Shown here: piece after piece, positions 53,495 through 61,060 of the stretch
How the letters are laid out: each line of letters starts with the position of its first letter
How positions within the stretch are numbered: the stretch's first letter is position 1
Source: Pontiellaceae bacterium B1224
GTDB lineage: Bacteria; Verrucomicrobiota; Kiritimatiellia; Kiritimatiellales; Pontiellaceae
DNA: 64,000 nucleotides
NCBI GenBank assembly: GCA_029432815.1
Contig: JAROBA010000024.1
Span: 1 to 64,000 of the forward strand
Reading direction: 5' to 3'
Made by a program: the position numbers and the translations under genes
Notes under the pieces: model-generated
The model's input: the letters and a program-made list of their open reading frames with translations, nothing else
Databases searched by the model: none
What the model was told of the DNA's origin: nothing

Positions 53495-53850
53495 TAAAGC
53501 CAGCACCTGCTCCAATGGCGAAGGGCAGAAACGAGCTCTCTTTGGAAAAACGTAAACGTAAACGTAAACGACTGGATTGGAATCCCGACATCGAGGAGCG
53601 CCCGCATACGGAAACCATGGACGAAGAGATGATGTCGTTGGTCCATCCCTGTATTCGGGGAAGAGTTCTGGTGGCCGCATCAGTCATCGGCCTTTTTCAA
53701 AACGATATCAACGCCGAGTCTGCCTACGCCCAGCGCTGCCCGAAATGCGATCACCACACCCTCGTCCGCGAACGCGCCGGCGATCCGAAATCCCCCTGGC
53801 GCTGCAACCACTGCGGCAACGATGCCGATGAATTCGGCAATAAGCTGTAG
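53461..53850 (+). CDS. Small zinc-ribbon protein
   Basis: Frame of 129 residues; ATG at 53461 overlaps the lipoprotein gene and ATG at 53515 (MAKGRNELSLEKRKRKRKRL) would give 111 residues. The C-terminus has a zinc ribbon, RCPKCDHHTLVRERAGD then WRCNHCGNDADE, with two C-x2-C pairs 18 residues apart. Upstream is a hexamer repeat that codes for Lys-Arg runs. No partner or function is evident. Confidence 0.5.
   Translation: MDLAERIPEQLIKPAPAPMAKGRNELSLEKRKRKRKRLDWNPDIEERPHTETMDEEMMSLVHPCIRGRVLVAASVIGLFQNDINAESAYAQRCPKCDHHTLVRERAGDPKSPWRCNHCGNDADEFGNKL
53548..53570 (+). repeat. Hexamer microsatellite AAACGT x ~4
   Basis: Nearly four AAACGT units in frame, coding for KRKRKRKR. In-frame hexamers can change length without breaking the reading frame. 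Confidence 0.8.
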
Positions 53851-53852
53851 AC

Positions 53853-53886
53853 AAAAAAAGGCCGTAACTCGAAAGTTCCGACCTTT
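53853..53886 (-). terminator. Terminator of the tRNA-His transcript
   Basis: On the minus strand AAAGGTCGGAACT-TTCG-AGTTACGGCCTTT is followed by a T-run (53859-53853). It starts about 10 bases after the tRNA end. One base is bulged in the stem. Confidence 0.75.
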
Positions 53887-53894
53887 GGAAAGCT

Positions 53895-53972
53895 TGGGGT
53901 GAAAGACGGGATTCGAACCCGCGACTTTCTGGACCACAACCAGACGCTCTAACCAACTGAGCTACAATCACC
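53895..53972 (-). tRNA. tRNA-His (GTG)
   Basis: Cloverleaf on the minus strand with anticodon GTG (53937-53935), extra 5' G at -1 opposite C73, which is the identity mark of tRNA-His, D-stem GCTC/GAGC, anticodon stem TCTGG/CCAGA, T-loop GGTTCGAATCC and encoded CCA. The acceptor stem reads GTGATTG against CTTTCAC, so pairs 5-68 and 6-67 are U-U mismatches. Confidence 0.9.
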
Positions 53973-54222
53973 ATTCGCAAGAGCCGATGAAGATAGCGCG
54001 AACCGGCTGAAAATCAACCGTTTTTTCCGGAAAAAAATTCTAACCCTTTTTAATCCGCTTTTTTCAGTACAGAATAATGAGGACAAAATAATGTATGCCT
54101 TCCGCCGACACGGTAATTTAAAATCATTCTGTCATCATTATTTTGTAAAAAACGACCTTCAGGCGACCGAAAAGGTAGTTTCTGATAACTTTGTGTTGCA
54201 AAGTACTTTTTAAGTGCATATC

Positions 54223-54237
54223 TTCCAACCATTGGAA
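54223..54237. repeat. 15-bp palindrome TTCCAANNNTTGGAA (copy 13)
   Basis: Perfect copy with centre CCA, ending 8 bases before the ATG of the first gene of the exosortase-locus run, an operator-like position. Confidence 0.9.
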
Positions 54238-54245
54238 ATCAAAAC

Positions 54246-54854
54246 ATGATTGCAAACCACATACATGATGCGCTGGGACAGGTACGGCGGCTGCAGGGAT
54301 TGATCCTGGAAAAGCGCAAGTTTACCGGCTATTCCGGCAGCGCACGCATACTGGGCGGATCGGTTGCCCTGCTCGGCTGTGTGCTGATGGCGCTCTATTC
54401 CGAATCCTACGCTGCGCACCTGCTCGGCTGGGGCTGCATTCTGGTGGTGGCGCTGGCCGTGAACTATGGCGCGCTCATGCTCTGGTTTATTCAGTTGCCG
54501 GACCGCGAGCGCACCGGGCGCACCATTGCGCCGGCGTTCGATGCCGTCCCCCCGCTGGCGGTCGGTGCGGTTTTAACAGCGGCCCTCTTGTTGCGGGGGA
54601 ACCCCGATCTCCTCTACGGCTCGTGGATGTGCCTCTATGGCCTCGCGCACACCTCTTGCCGAACGGCCCTGCCGAAAGAAAACTGGTATCTGGGGTTCTA
54701 CTATTTGACGGCCGGCTCTTTTTTCCTGCTCTGGCCGGGAACTAATTTCATGATCCCGTGGCCGGCCGGGTTAGTATTCCTCGTCGGCGAATGGATCGGC
54801 GGAACTATATTCCACCGCCACAAAGTCGAGGCAATGGAGCATTACGATGACTAA
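54246..54854 (+). CDS. Membrane protein at head of coupled gene run
   Basis: Protein of 202 residues with a short helical N-terminus and five or six membrane segments. It ends in a polar His-rich tail (FHRHKVEAMEHYDD). The next gene, a winged-helix regulator, overlaps its end by 8 bases. Membrane protein plus small DNA-binding protein pairs of this layout occur in many bacteria without a settled function. No family is named with confidence. Confidence 0.65.
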   Translation: MIANHIHDALGQVRRLQGLILEKRKFTGYSGSARILGGSVALLGCVLMALYSESYAAHLLGWGCILVVALAVNYGALMLWFIQLPDRERTGRTIAPAFDAVPPLAVGAVLTAALLLRGNPDLLYGSWMCLYGLAHTSCRTALPKENWYLGFYYLTAGSFFLLWPGTNFMIPWPAGLVFLVGEWIGGTIFHRHKVEAMEHYDD

Positions 54855-55218
54855 AAAAGTAAACGCCTTCCAGGCATTGGAAAAAATCTTTCACGAACCC
54901 AGCCGCCTCGCCATCATGTCGGCGTTGTGCATGGCGACCGACGGACTCACGTTCAGCGAACTCAAAGCCGAGTGCGACCTCACCGACGGCAATCTCAACC
55001 GCCACCTCAAGGTGCTGAAAGAAAACGAAGCGGTCCGGGTGAAGAAGGAATTTGTCGATGACAAGCCCCGCACCACGGTCTTCATCACCCGGCAGGGCCT
55101 CAATCGGTTCAACGACTATCTCGAAGCCCTCGCCGATGTGATGAAGCAGGCCCGCAAAGCCCTGCCCAAAGAAAAAACAAACACCCTTTCAACCCTTGGC
55201 AAAAAGGCCACCACGTAA
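54847..55218 (+). CDS. Winged-helix transcriptional regulator
   Basis: Protein of 123 residues with an ArsR/MarR-like winged helix: FHEPSRLAIMSALCMATDGLTFSELKAECDLTDGNLNRHLKVLKENEAVRV is the helix-turn-helix (recognition helix around GNLNRHLKVL), and DDKPRTTVFITRQGLNRFNDYL the wing and last helix. No metal-site cysteines. It overlaps the membrane gene upstream and is the only regulator in the run, so it may control the exosortase-locus genes. Confidence 0.85.
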   Translation: MTKKVNAFQALEKIFHEPSRLAIMSALCMATDGLTFSELKAECDLTDGNLNRHLKVLKENEAVRVKKEFVDDKPRTTVFITRQGLNRFNDYLEALADVMKQARKALPKEKTNTLSTLGKKATT

Positions 55219-55227
55219 ATCATTACC

Positions 55228-55257
55228 CACAGATGAACGCAGATCGACACAGATTAA
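55228..55257 (+). repeat. Decamer repeat CACAGATNNA x3
   Basis: CACAGATGAA-CGCAGATCGA-CACAGATTAA, three units with period 10, overlapping the apparent start of the next gene at 55233. Confidence 0.7.
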
Positions 55258-55934
55258 ACCGAACCATACGGCAGAGCTGGCGAGACGCCTGCGACACATT
55301 GGCCGTACCGCAGGCGGCCCGCCTGCCCCGCCGCGCTCGTTTTTTTCACCGCTATACTTTGCCATGCAAAGTTCTTTTCTTTAATCGAATCATTTTCCTA
55401 GGCACATGGACGACGCTCGTTACCGCCCTCTTTATTTACCCCGGTTTTGAAATACGGGGGCTCGCCATGGGACTCATCATTGGTTGCGGGCCCGTCCTAC
55501 TTTTCTCTCAGGGATACTATCAACACCCGTTTATCCAGCTTCTGGCCATGTTTCTGATCAGCGGATTATTCGTGCTCCTCTGCGCCTGGTTAATGGATAA
55601 AGCTAAAATAAGATGGGCCACCATCTTTCTGACAGCATTCATGTTGGCCGGAGCCGCCTGGTGCGCCAGCCGTCACATCAGCTTCGAAACCTGGAAACAC
55701 ACACCCGCTATATCGGCAGCCATAGAATCGCCGGAAGTGAGTTATCGCCCTACCCGATGGGATTTCAACAAGACCATCGTTATTCCCCAAACGATCGCTG
55801 GCGCTTTATGGGGGCTGTATCTGGCAGCCGGAACCGGCGCGCTGCTATCCACTTCAATTTTTACGACAAGAATCATCCGGAAACCCAAATCCACCCCGAA
55901 ACTAGGAGACTCCCATGGAAGAAGAAAATATTGA
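55233..55934 (+). CDS. Membrane protein, start uncertain
   Basis: Frame of 233 residues with about four or five membrane segments from residue 48 on (NRIIFLGTWTTLVTALFIYP onward) and a soluble insert SYRPTRWDFNKTIVIP. The first 45 residues are encoded by repeat-like and GC-rich DNA, are very basic and have no ribosome site, so the true start is probably internal; no in-frame ATG stands out before the first helix. The end overlaps the next gene by 20 bases. Function unknown. Confidence 0.5.
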   Translation: MNADRHRLNRTIRQSWRDACDTLAVPQAARLPRRARFFHRYTLPCKVLFFNRIIFLGTWTTLVTALFIYPGFEIRGLAMGLIIGCGPVLLFSQGYYQHPFIQLLAMFLISGLFVLLCAWLMDKAKIRWATIFLTAFMLAGAAWCASRHISFETWKHTPAISAAIESPEVSYRPTRWDFNKTIVIPQTIAGALWGLYLAAGTGALLSTSIFTTRIIRKPKSTPKLGDSHGRRKY

Positions 55935-56628
55935 ACCACCGAAACAAGTCCGCATTCCGAAAGACCCGTTTACCGAACAGTTCCAACCCTTGGAAAACGA
56001 CCGCCTGTTCAGCGTGGTCGATGCCACGCTGAAGCGCCCCGCGCAGATGGCGCATGAACTAATCCACGGCACAGGCTGGAAAGCGCCCCTGTTTCTAACA
56101 CTGGTGCTGCTGTTTTGCCTGACCGTCCTGGGCATCATCATGGGCAGCTTTTCCGGCGGCGCACAGTTTTGGGCGGTGCCGCTCAAAATTGTGACAGGCA
56201 CCGTCATCAGCGCGCTGATCTGCATGCCAAGCCTCTACATTCTTCTCTGCCTCTCCGGCGGCGGGCAGAGTTTCCCGCAGGTCGGTCGTATGCTGCTGCT
56301 CGGCCTGACCCTCGCAGGTATTCTGTTCATCGGCTTTGTGCCCGTCGCGTGGATCTTTTCGCAGGCGACTGAGTCGGCTGTTTTCATGGGCGTGCTCTAT
56401 CTGCTCGTTTGGGGCATCGGCCTTTTCTTCGGATTGCGGCTGATGAAGACCGCGCTCGAATTCCTCAACAAACGCAGCCTGGGCACCCTGAACTTGTGGA
56501 TGTTCATCTTTGCAATGGTGCTGCTGCAAATGAGCACGACCCTGCGTCCAATCATTGGAAAAAGCGAACCGCTGAAGTTCAACGAGAAGATGTTTTTCAT
56601 GGCGCACTGGAGCGAAGCCCTGCGCTAA
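55915..56628 (+). CDS. YIP1-like/LRPxIG-type membrane protein 1
   Basis: Protein of 237 residues with a soluble N-terminus (FTEQFQPLENDRLFSVVDATL) and about six membrane helices. The C-terminal QMSTTLRPIIGKSEPLKF followed by EKMFFMAHWSEAL matches the C-terminus of the two downstream membrane proteins (QLSWNLRPFIGAP; QLSWILSPFL), so the three are related. Proteins of this type are sometimes annotated as WH2-domain proteins in related phyla, with no known role. It contains palindrome copy 14. Confidence 0.65.
   Translation: MEEENIEPPKQVRIPKDPFTEQFQPLENDRLFSVVDATLKRPAQMAHELIHGTGWKAPLFLTLVLLFCLTVLGIIMGSFSGGAQFWAVPLKIVTGTVISALICMPSLYILLCLSGGGQSFPQVGRMLLLGLTLAGILFIGFVPVAWIFSQATESAVFMGVLYLLVWGIGLFFGLRLMKTALEFLNKRSLGTLNLWMFIFAMVLLQMSTTLRPIIGKSEPLKFNEKMFFMAHWSEALR
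55981..55995. repeat. 15-bp palindrome TTCCAANNNTTGGAA (copy 14)
   Basis: Perfect copy with centre CCC, inside the gene, read as FQPLE. Confidence 0.9.
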
Positions 56629-56641
56629 CGGACTATACTCA

Positions 56642-56716
56642 GGCAGAAAGATGGTTGGCAGAAAGATCTATTCATCCGCTGCTCTTTCATATTTCTGCCG
56701 CCAAATTTTTCTGCCC
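56642..56716. repeat. GGCAGAAA direct and inverted repeats
   Basis: GGCAGAAAGAT occurs at 56642-56652 and 56657-56667; inverted relatives TTTCTGCC end at 56699 and 56715. The set fills most of the 115-base gap before the next gene and can fold into a hairpin. Confidence 0.7.
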
Positions 56717-56743
56717 ATTAATCCGTAGACTATAAATCAAACG

Positions 56744-57448
56744 ATGAAAAAACTACTCACCAGACTGCCCGTCCTGTGCCGGGGCGACTCGTCGGCCATC
56801 TCCGGCTGGCTCGACGAGCAGAGCTGGCGATGGATCGCCTTTTGCGGGCTGACCATTGCGCTGGGCTCCGGGCTTTACGGCGCAACCATTGGCCTGTGGC
56901 GGGCGGAGCTGATGGCGCTGTATGTGGCCATCAAGTTTCCGTTGCTGATTTTCCTGACCACCTTCTGCAACGCCCTGCTGAACTGGATGCTGGCCCTGAT
57001 GATCGGCGCGGGCATCACATTCCGCCAAACCCTGCTGGCCCAGTTGATGGGCTTCACGGTGGCCTCGCTCATTCTCGCGGCGGTGGCACCGATCACTCTG
57101 TTCATCCTGTTTAACACCCCATCGCTGGAGAGCGGCGATACCTTTGGCCACAGCTTCTTCATGCTGATCAACGTCGGCATACTTGGCGTAGCCGGTCTGG
57201 TGGCGAACGGCCGACTCTACCGGTTTCTCCTGCTGCAGACCGGCAACCGCGCACTCGCCCGCAAAGTACTGGTCGCCTGGCTCGCCGGCAACCTGTTGGT
57301 CGGCGCGCAGCTTTCGTGGAACCTGCGCCCGTTCATTGGCGCCCCCCACCTCGAAGTACAGTTTCTCCGCCCGAATCCGTTCGAGGGAAATTTTTATGAA
57401 ACCGTCTTCCGCGCGGCGAAACGCATCGTCGAGGAGGCAGCCCCATGA
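56744..57448 (+). CDS. YIP1-like/LRPxIG-type membrane protein 2
   Basis: Protein of 234 residues with six membrane helices. Shared pattern with the next gene: GLYGATIGLWRAELMALYVAIKFPLLIFLTT and AGITFRQTLLAQLMGF, ending AQLSWNLRPFIGAPHLEVQF then NPFEGNFYETVFRAA. The stop overlaps the start of the next gene by 4 bases. Function unknown; it might bind lipid or be a platform for the neighbouring radical SAM enzyme (speculation). Confidence 0.7.
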   Translation: MKKLLTRLPVLCRGDSSAISGWLDEQSWRWIAFCGLTIALGSGLYGATIGLWRAELMALYVAIKFPLLIFLTTFCNALLNWMLALMIGAGITFRQTLLAQLMGFTVASLILAAVAPITLFILFNTPSLESGDTFGHSFFMLINVGILGVAGLVANGRLYRFLLLQTGNRALARKVLVAWLAGNLLVGAQLSWNLRPFIGAPHLEVQFLRPNPFEGNFYETVFRAAKRIVEEAAP

Positions 57449-58069
57449 ACCTGCTACGCATCGATTCCCTCGCAATGCAAACCGCCGCCGGGTGGAAATA
57501 CCTCGGTATCCTGCTGGCGGGATCGGCGCTCTATGGGCTGGCCTTCGGATTCTGGCGCTCCCCGCTGCAGGCCGTTTATTCCGCCTTTAAAATGCCGTTG
57601 CTTTTCCTCTCCACCAACGCCGCCAGCGGGACGGCCAATGCCATGCTCTCGCAGGTGCTCGGGGCTGGCCTGTCGTTCAGACAAGTATTCCTCAGCATCA
57701 CCATCGGCATGGCCATGGCGGCCGCCCTGCTCGGAGCGCTCAGCCCGGTTGCGCTCTTCTTTTCTATGCAGAGCCCCGTCACCTCGGCGGCCTATCCCTG
57801 GGTGCTGCTCGGCCATACGACCCTCATCGGCCTTTGCGGAACCGTCGGGATGGTGCGCCTCCACGATTTACTATCCTCGCTCACCGCCATACCCAGCCGA
57901 CTCCTCGCCACTTGGTTTCTGGTATCCGGCTTTACCGGCTGCCAGCTTTCCTGGATTCTCAGTCCTTTTCTTGCAATGCCCGACCGTCCCGTACCGTTCT
58001 TTAACCCGGTACGCATTTTCGGGCAACTTTTACGAATACCTGTGGCACACGCTCGTTGGAGGAATATGA
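57445..58069 (+). pseudogene. YIP1-like/LRPxIG-type membrane protein 3, frameshifted near its end
   Basis: About 207 residues, a close relative of the preceding protein (GLAFGFWRSPLQAVYSAFKMP, AGLSFRQVFLSITIG, CQLSWILSPFL). After FFNP the frame loses similarity, while the +1 frame continues YAFSGNFYEYLWHTLVGGI and stops at 58069, matching NPFEGNFYETVF of the neighbour. A one-base insertion near 58008-58016 therefore explains why the frame runs into the next gene. The restored stop overlaps the next ATG (ATGA). The change removes only the last ~15 residues, so function may survive; a sequencing error is also possible. Confidence 0.6.
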
Positions 58070-59481
58070 AGGTTAAATTAATACTCCCTTCCCTGATAGA
58101 AGCAGAGAGCCCATTGTGGCGACCGATCAAATATTCGCTCTTTCCCCCGCTGGGCCTGGCGACCCTTGCCGGGTTTTTATCCCCGGATGATGAGGCCGAA
58201 ATTGTCGACCAACATGTTCAGACGCTAAACACCAACGACACGCCCGACATCGTCGCCATTCAAGTGTACATCACCAATGCCTATCGCGCGTATACCATTG
58301 CAGATGAATATCGGAAAAAGGGCGTTTTCGTGATTCTCGGAGGATTACATGTGACCTCTCTTCCCGCAGAAGCTACTCAACACGCTGATACGATATTTCT
58401 CGGCCCGGCCGAAGAAGCGTTCCCCCGCTTTCTGGAAGATTACCGGAACGGCCGTCCTGCAAAACGATATGCGTCCAAGACCCGAACACTCGTCGGTCTC
58501 CCTCCTCTCCGACGGGATCTGATCGACAGGAACCTCTATCTTGTACCCAACTCCATTATCGTCAGCCGCGGCTGTCCGCATCAATGCACATTCTGCTACA
58601 AAGACAGCTTTTATAAGGGTGGAAAATCCTTCTACACACAGCCCATCGATGCGGTTCTTGAGGAAATCAACCGACTGCCCGGACGACACCTCTATTTTCT
58701 GGATGACCATTTACTGGGCCATGAAATGTTTGCACAGGAACTGTTCAGCGGTATGCGCGGGATGAATCGAATTTTTCAAGGTGCCGCAACCGTCAGCTCC
58801 ATTTTGAAAAGCAACCTTATCGAACGGGCGGCGGAGGCTGGACTGCGGAGCATTTTCGTCGGTTTCGAAACCCTGAATCAAGATAACCTGAAACAGAGCA
58901 ATAAAGCGCATAATCTTGAATCGGACTATGAACGTGCCATTCATCGCCTGCACGATCTGGGAATCATGATTAACGGCAGCTTCGTGTTCGGCCTCGATTC
59001 AGACGATTCATCCATCTTTTCGCGCACGGTTGACTGGGCCGTAAACATGGGAATTACGACTTCAACATTTCACATCGCAACGCCGTACCCGGGCACAGAA
59101 TTCTATAAGCAGATAAAGAGCGAAGGCCGCATGCTTACCGAAAACTGGAATCACTTCGACACACGCCACGTCACCTTTAAACCAATGAGATTAAACATGG
59201 AGCAACTTCAATCCGGCTACGATCAGGCATACCGCGATTTTTACTCATGGAACTCGATCCTGCGCGCAAGCCTGTTTCATGGTTCAGCCAAGCATCAACT
59301 GAAACACTTTTTCTACACTGCAGGCTGGAAAAAATTCGAGCCACTGTGGAACATGGCTATCCACATGAAAAAGCTAAACCTGATGACCCCGTTACTCGAA
59401 GGTGTTCTTTCCAGGATCACCAAACAGGCCGACGGTTCGGGCACGCGTCCTGCAAAACTCCTGAAAGAGTCCACACTATGA
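58066..59481 (+). CDS. B12-binding radical SAM protein
   Basis: Protein of 471 residues from ATG at 58066, preceded by GGAGG at 5-base spacing. N-terminal cobalamin-binding-like Rossmann domain (KLILPSLIEAESPLWRP, FPPLGLATLAGFL, EIVDQHV, VFVILGGLHVTSLPAE) and radical SAM core with the cluster motif C-x3-C-x2-C as GCPHQCTFCYK (about 172-180). The C-terminal third is helical and basic. Such enzymes often methylate lipids, antibiotics or cofactors. In this locus it may modify a membrane lipid or the sorted protein (inference). Confidence 0.88.
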   Translation: MKVKLILPSLIEAESPLWRPIKYSLFPPLGLATLAGFLSPDDEAEIVDQHVQTLNTNDTPDIVAIQVYITNAYRAYTIADEYRKKGVFVILGGLHVTSLPAEATQHADTIFLGPAEEAFPRFLEDYRNGRPAKRYASKTRTLVGLPPLRRDLIDRNLYLVPNSIIVSRGCPHQCTFCYKDSFYKGGKSFYTQPIDAVLEEINRLPGRHLYFLDDHLLGHEMFAQELFSGMRGMNRIFQGAATVSSILKSNLIERAAEAGLRSIFVGFETLNQDNLKQSNKAHNLESDYERAIHRLHDLGIMINGSFVFGLDSDDSSIFSRTVDWAVNMGITTSTFHIATPYPGTEFYKQIKSEGRMLTENWNHFDTRHVTFKPMRLNMEQLQSGYDQAYRDFYSWNSILRASLFHGSAKHQLKHFFYTAGWKKFEPLWNMAIHMKKLNLMTPLLEGVLSRITKQADGSGTRPAKLLKESTL

Positions 59482-60560
59482 AGCGCATCATTCCATCTTT
59501 TTTTGCCCTGACCGCCCTGCTCATTGGTCTGCCGCTGCTCGGCGTTTGGGTGGCCGGGCACGATATTTCGACCTATCTTGAGTTCCCCCCGCGCACGCAC
59601 TATGTCGAACACGCCCCGTTTTCCTGGCCGGTATTCATTGGGCTCGCTCTTGTGATTCTAGCGGTGATGGCTCCTTTTCTGATTCGTGTGGGTAGGGCGT
59701 GCTCGCCGAGCGCGCCGCGGACGGTTCGTCGAACCGTCCCTACCTGGGGCTGGCTTTCCTTCGCACTCGGCATTCTGTTCTGGATTCTGGCGTGGACGCG
59801 TTTCCAATGGTTGGAATTTTTCCAGCTCTACACCTTCACGCCGCTATGGATCTGCTACATTGTGGCGATCAATGCCCTGACCTACCGCCGTGTCGGCCGC
59901 TGTTTGCTGACGCATGAAACGCGGTTCTTCATCGCGCTCTTTCCGCTGAGCGCCGCCTTCTGGTGGTTTTTCGAATATCTCAACCGCTTTGTGCAAAACT
60001 GGTGGTATACCGCCGGGGCGGACTTTTCTCCGCTGCAATACTTCATCGCCGCCACCCTGCCCTTTGCCACCGTGTTGCCCGCCGTACTCTCCACCGAAGA
60101 ATGGCTGGCTTCCCATCCGCGCAGTTCCGCCGGGCTCGAATTCAACACCCCCATCCGGTTCACCAAACCCAAACGGATGGCTTGGATTACACTGCTCATC
60201 TCCGCCACAGGGCTCTTTTTCATCGGCTGGTTTCCCGACACTCTCTTCCCCCTGCTGTGGGTTGCACCGCTCCTGCTGTTGATGGCCTTCCAATGTCTGG
60301 AAAACCGCCCTTCGTTTTTTCCAGAGGTTGGAACCGGTGACTGGCGGCGTATTTACCGCCTGGCCCTCGCGGCACTCATCTGCGGTTTTTTCTGGGAGCT
60401 GTGGAACTGGCACAGTCTGGCAAAGTGGATTTATGAAGTTCCTTATGTGCATCGCTTCCAGATTTTTGAAATGCCGCTGCTCGGCTACGCCGGCTATCTC
60501 CCCTTCGGCCTCGAATGCGCCGTCATCGCCGAGCTGATCCGCCAAAGGCGGGCATCATGA
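59478..60560 (+). CDS. Polytopic membrane protein with a palindromic in-frame insert
   Basis: Protein of 360 residues starting in the ATGA overlap with the radical SAM stop. Nine to ten hydrophobic helices with many Trp residues (FEYLNRFVQNWWYTAG, GFFWELWNWHSLAKW). Residues 72-89 (GRACSPSAPRTVRRTVPT) are encoded exactly by a 54-base palindromic element and break an otherwise hydrophobic boundary. It overlaps the exosortase start by 4 bases. It contains copy 15 of the palindrome (read FQWLE). Function unknown, probably part of the same unit. Confidence 0.7.
   Translation: MKRIIPSFFALTALLIGLPLLGVWVAGHDISTYLEFPPRTHYVEHAPFSWPVFIGLALVILAVMAPFLIRVGRACSPSAPRTVRRTVPTWGWLSFALGILFWILAWTRFQWLEFFQLYTFTPLWICYIVAINALTYRRVGRCLLTHETRFFIALFPLSAAFWWFFEYLNRFVQNWWYTAGADFSPLQYFIAATLPFATVLPAVLSTEEWLASHPRSSAGLEFNTPIRFTKPKRMAWITLLISATGLFFIGWFPDTLFPLLWVAPLLLLMAFQCLENRPSFFPEVGTGDWRRIYRLALAALICGFFWELWNWHSLAKWIYEVPYVHRFQIFEMPLLGYAGYLPFGLECAVIAELIRQRRAS
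59691..59744. repeat. 54-bp palindromic element inserted in frame
   Basis: Ends GGTAGGG (59691-59697) and CCCTACC (59738-59744) are perfect inverted repeats, with an internal hairpin ACGGTTC-GTC-GAACCGT (59721-59737). It is exactly 18 codons and lies inside a membrane-protein gene, so it appears to be a small mobile or REP-like insert tolerated in frame. Confidence 0.7.
59802..59816. repeat. 15-bp palindrome TTCCAANNNTTGGAA (copy 15)
   Basis: Perfect copy with centre TGG, inside the membrane-protein gene, 57 bases after the 54-bp element. Confidence 0.9.
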
Positions 60561-61060
60561 TCGCCCGCCTGCCCCGCCCATTATTCGTTGCGATGGCCGT
60601 TATGATTCTCACCAACACCCTCTTTTCCATCGCGCCGCTGGAGCGGTTGCTGCAGGTACCATCGGGTTTCATGGCTTCTTTTTTTCTGGGGGCACCGGCT
60701 GAGTTTGACGGAACCGTCGTGCAGATTTTCACGCAACCGCTGCTTACGGTCAGTACGGCCTGCAGCGGGGTCCGGCTCTTTGCCATTCTCGCCGGGCTGG
60801 GTGCGGGCTACTGGTGCGGGCGGCGTCCCGCGCGCTGGCTGTCCCTACTGCCGCTTTGTTATGTCATCACCCTCTTCAGCAACTCCGCCCGCATTGCCGC
60901 CGCCTGGCAGTTCCGCCGAATCAGCGATGGCCTGCTGCCGGATTGGCTGCAGGAATTTGCGCACATGGGCATCGGCATGGTCTGGAGCCTGACCATTATC
61001 GCCGCCCTCGTCTATTGGATATTCCGCCAGCCACAACCCGTAAAGGAAACGACCCGATGA
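60557..61060 (+). CDS. xrtK: Small exosortase, XrtK type
   Basis: Protein of 167 residues with about six membrane helices. The exosortase catalytic set is visible: Cys in TVSTACSGVRLFAILAG, Arg in TLFSNSARIAAAW and His in EFAHMGIGMVWS. Exosortases are membrane transpeptidases that recognise PEP-CTERM-like tails. Its small size and its neighbour, a single large VIT-like protein with a C-terminal sorting tail, match exosortase K, which is dedicated to one target (family knowledge). ATG at 60557 in an ATGA overlap with the upstream gene. Confidence 0.75.
   Translation: MIARLPRPLFVAMAVMILTNTLFSIAPLERLLQVPSGFMASFFLGAPAEFDGTVVQIFTQPLLTVSTACSGVRLFAILAGLGAGYWCGRRPARWLSLLPLCYVITLFSNSARIAAAWQFRRISDGLLPDWLQEFAHMGIGMVWSLTIIAALVYWIFRQPQPVKETTR

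Noticed and set aside
57445-59481. A single 678-residue membrane/radical SAM fusion
   Set aside because: The radical SAM part has its own GGAGG-preceded ATG and the upstream family ending is found in the +1 frame, so two genes with a frameshift fit better.
60814-61056. N-terminal extension of the VIT-like protein
   Set aside because: The extension would read the exosortase gene in another frame; the ATGA overlap at 61057 and the membrane pattern give the right start.
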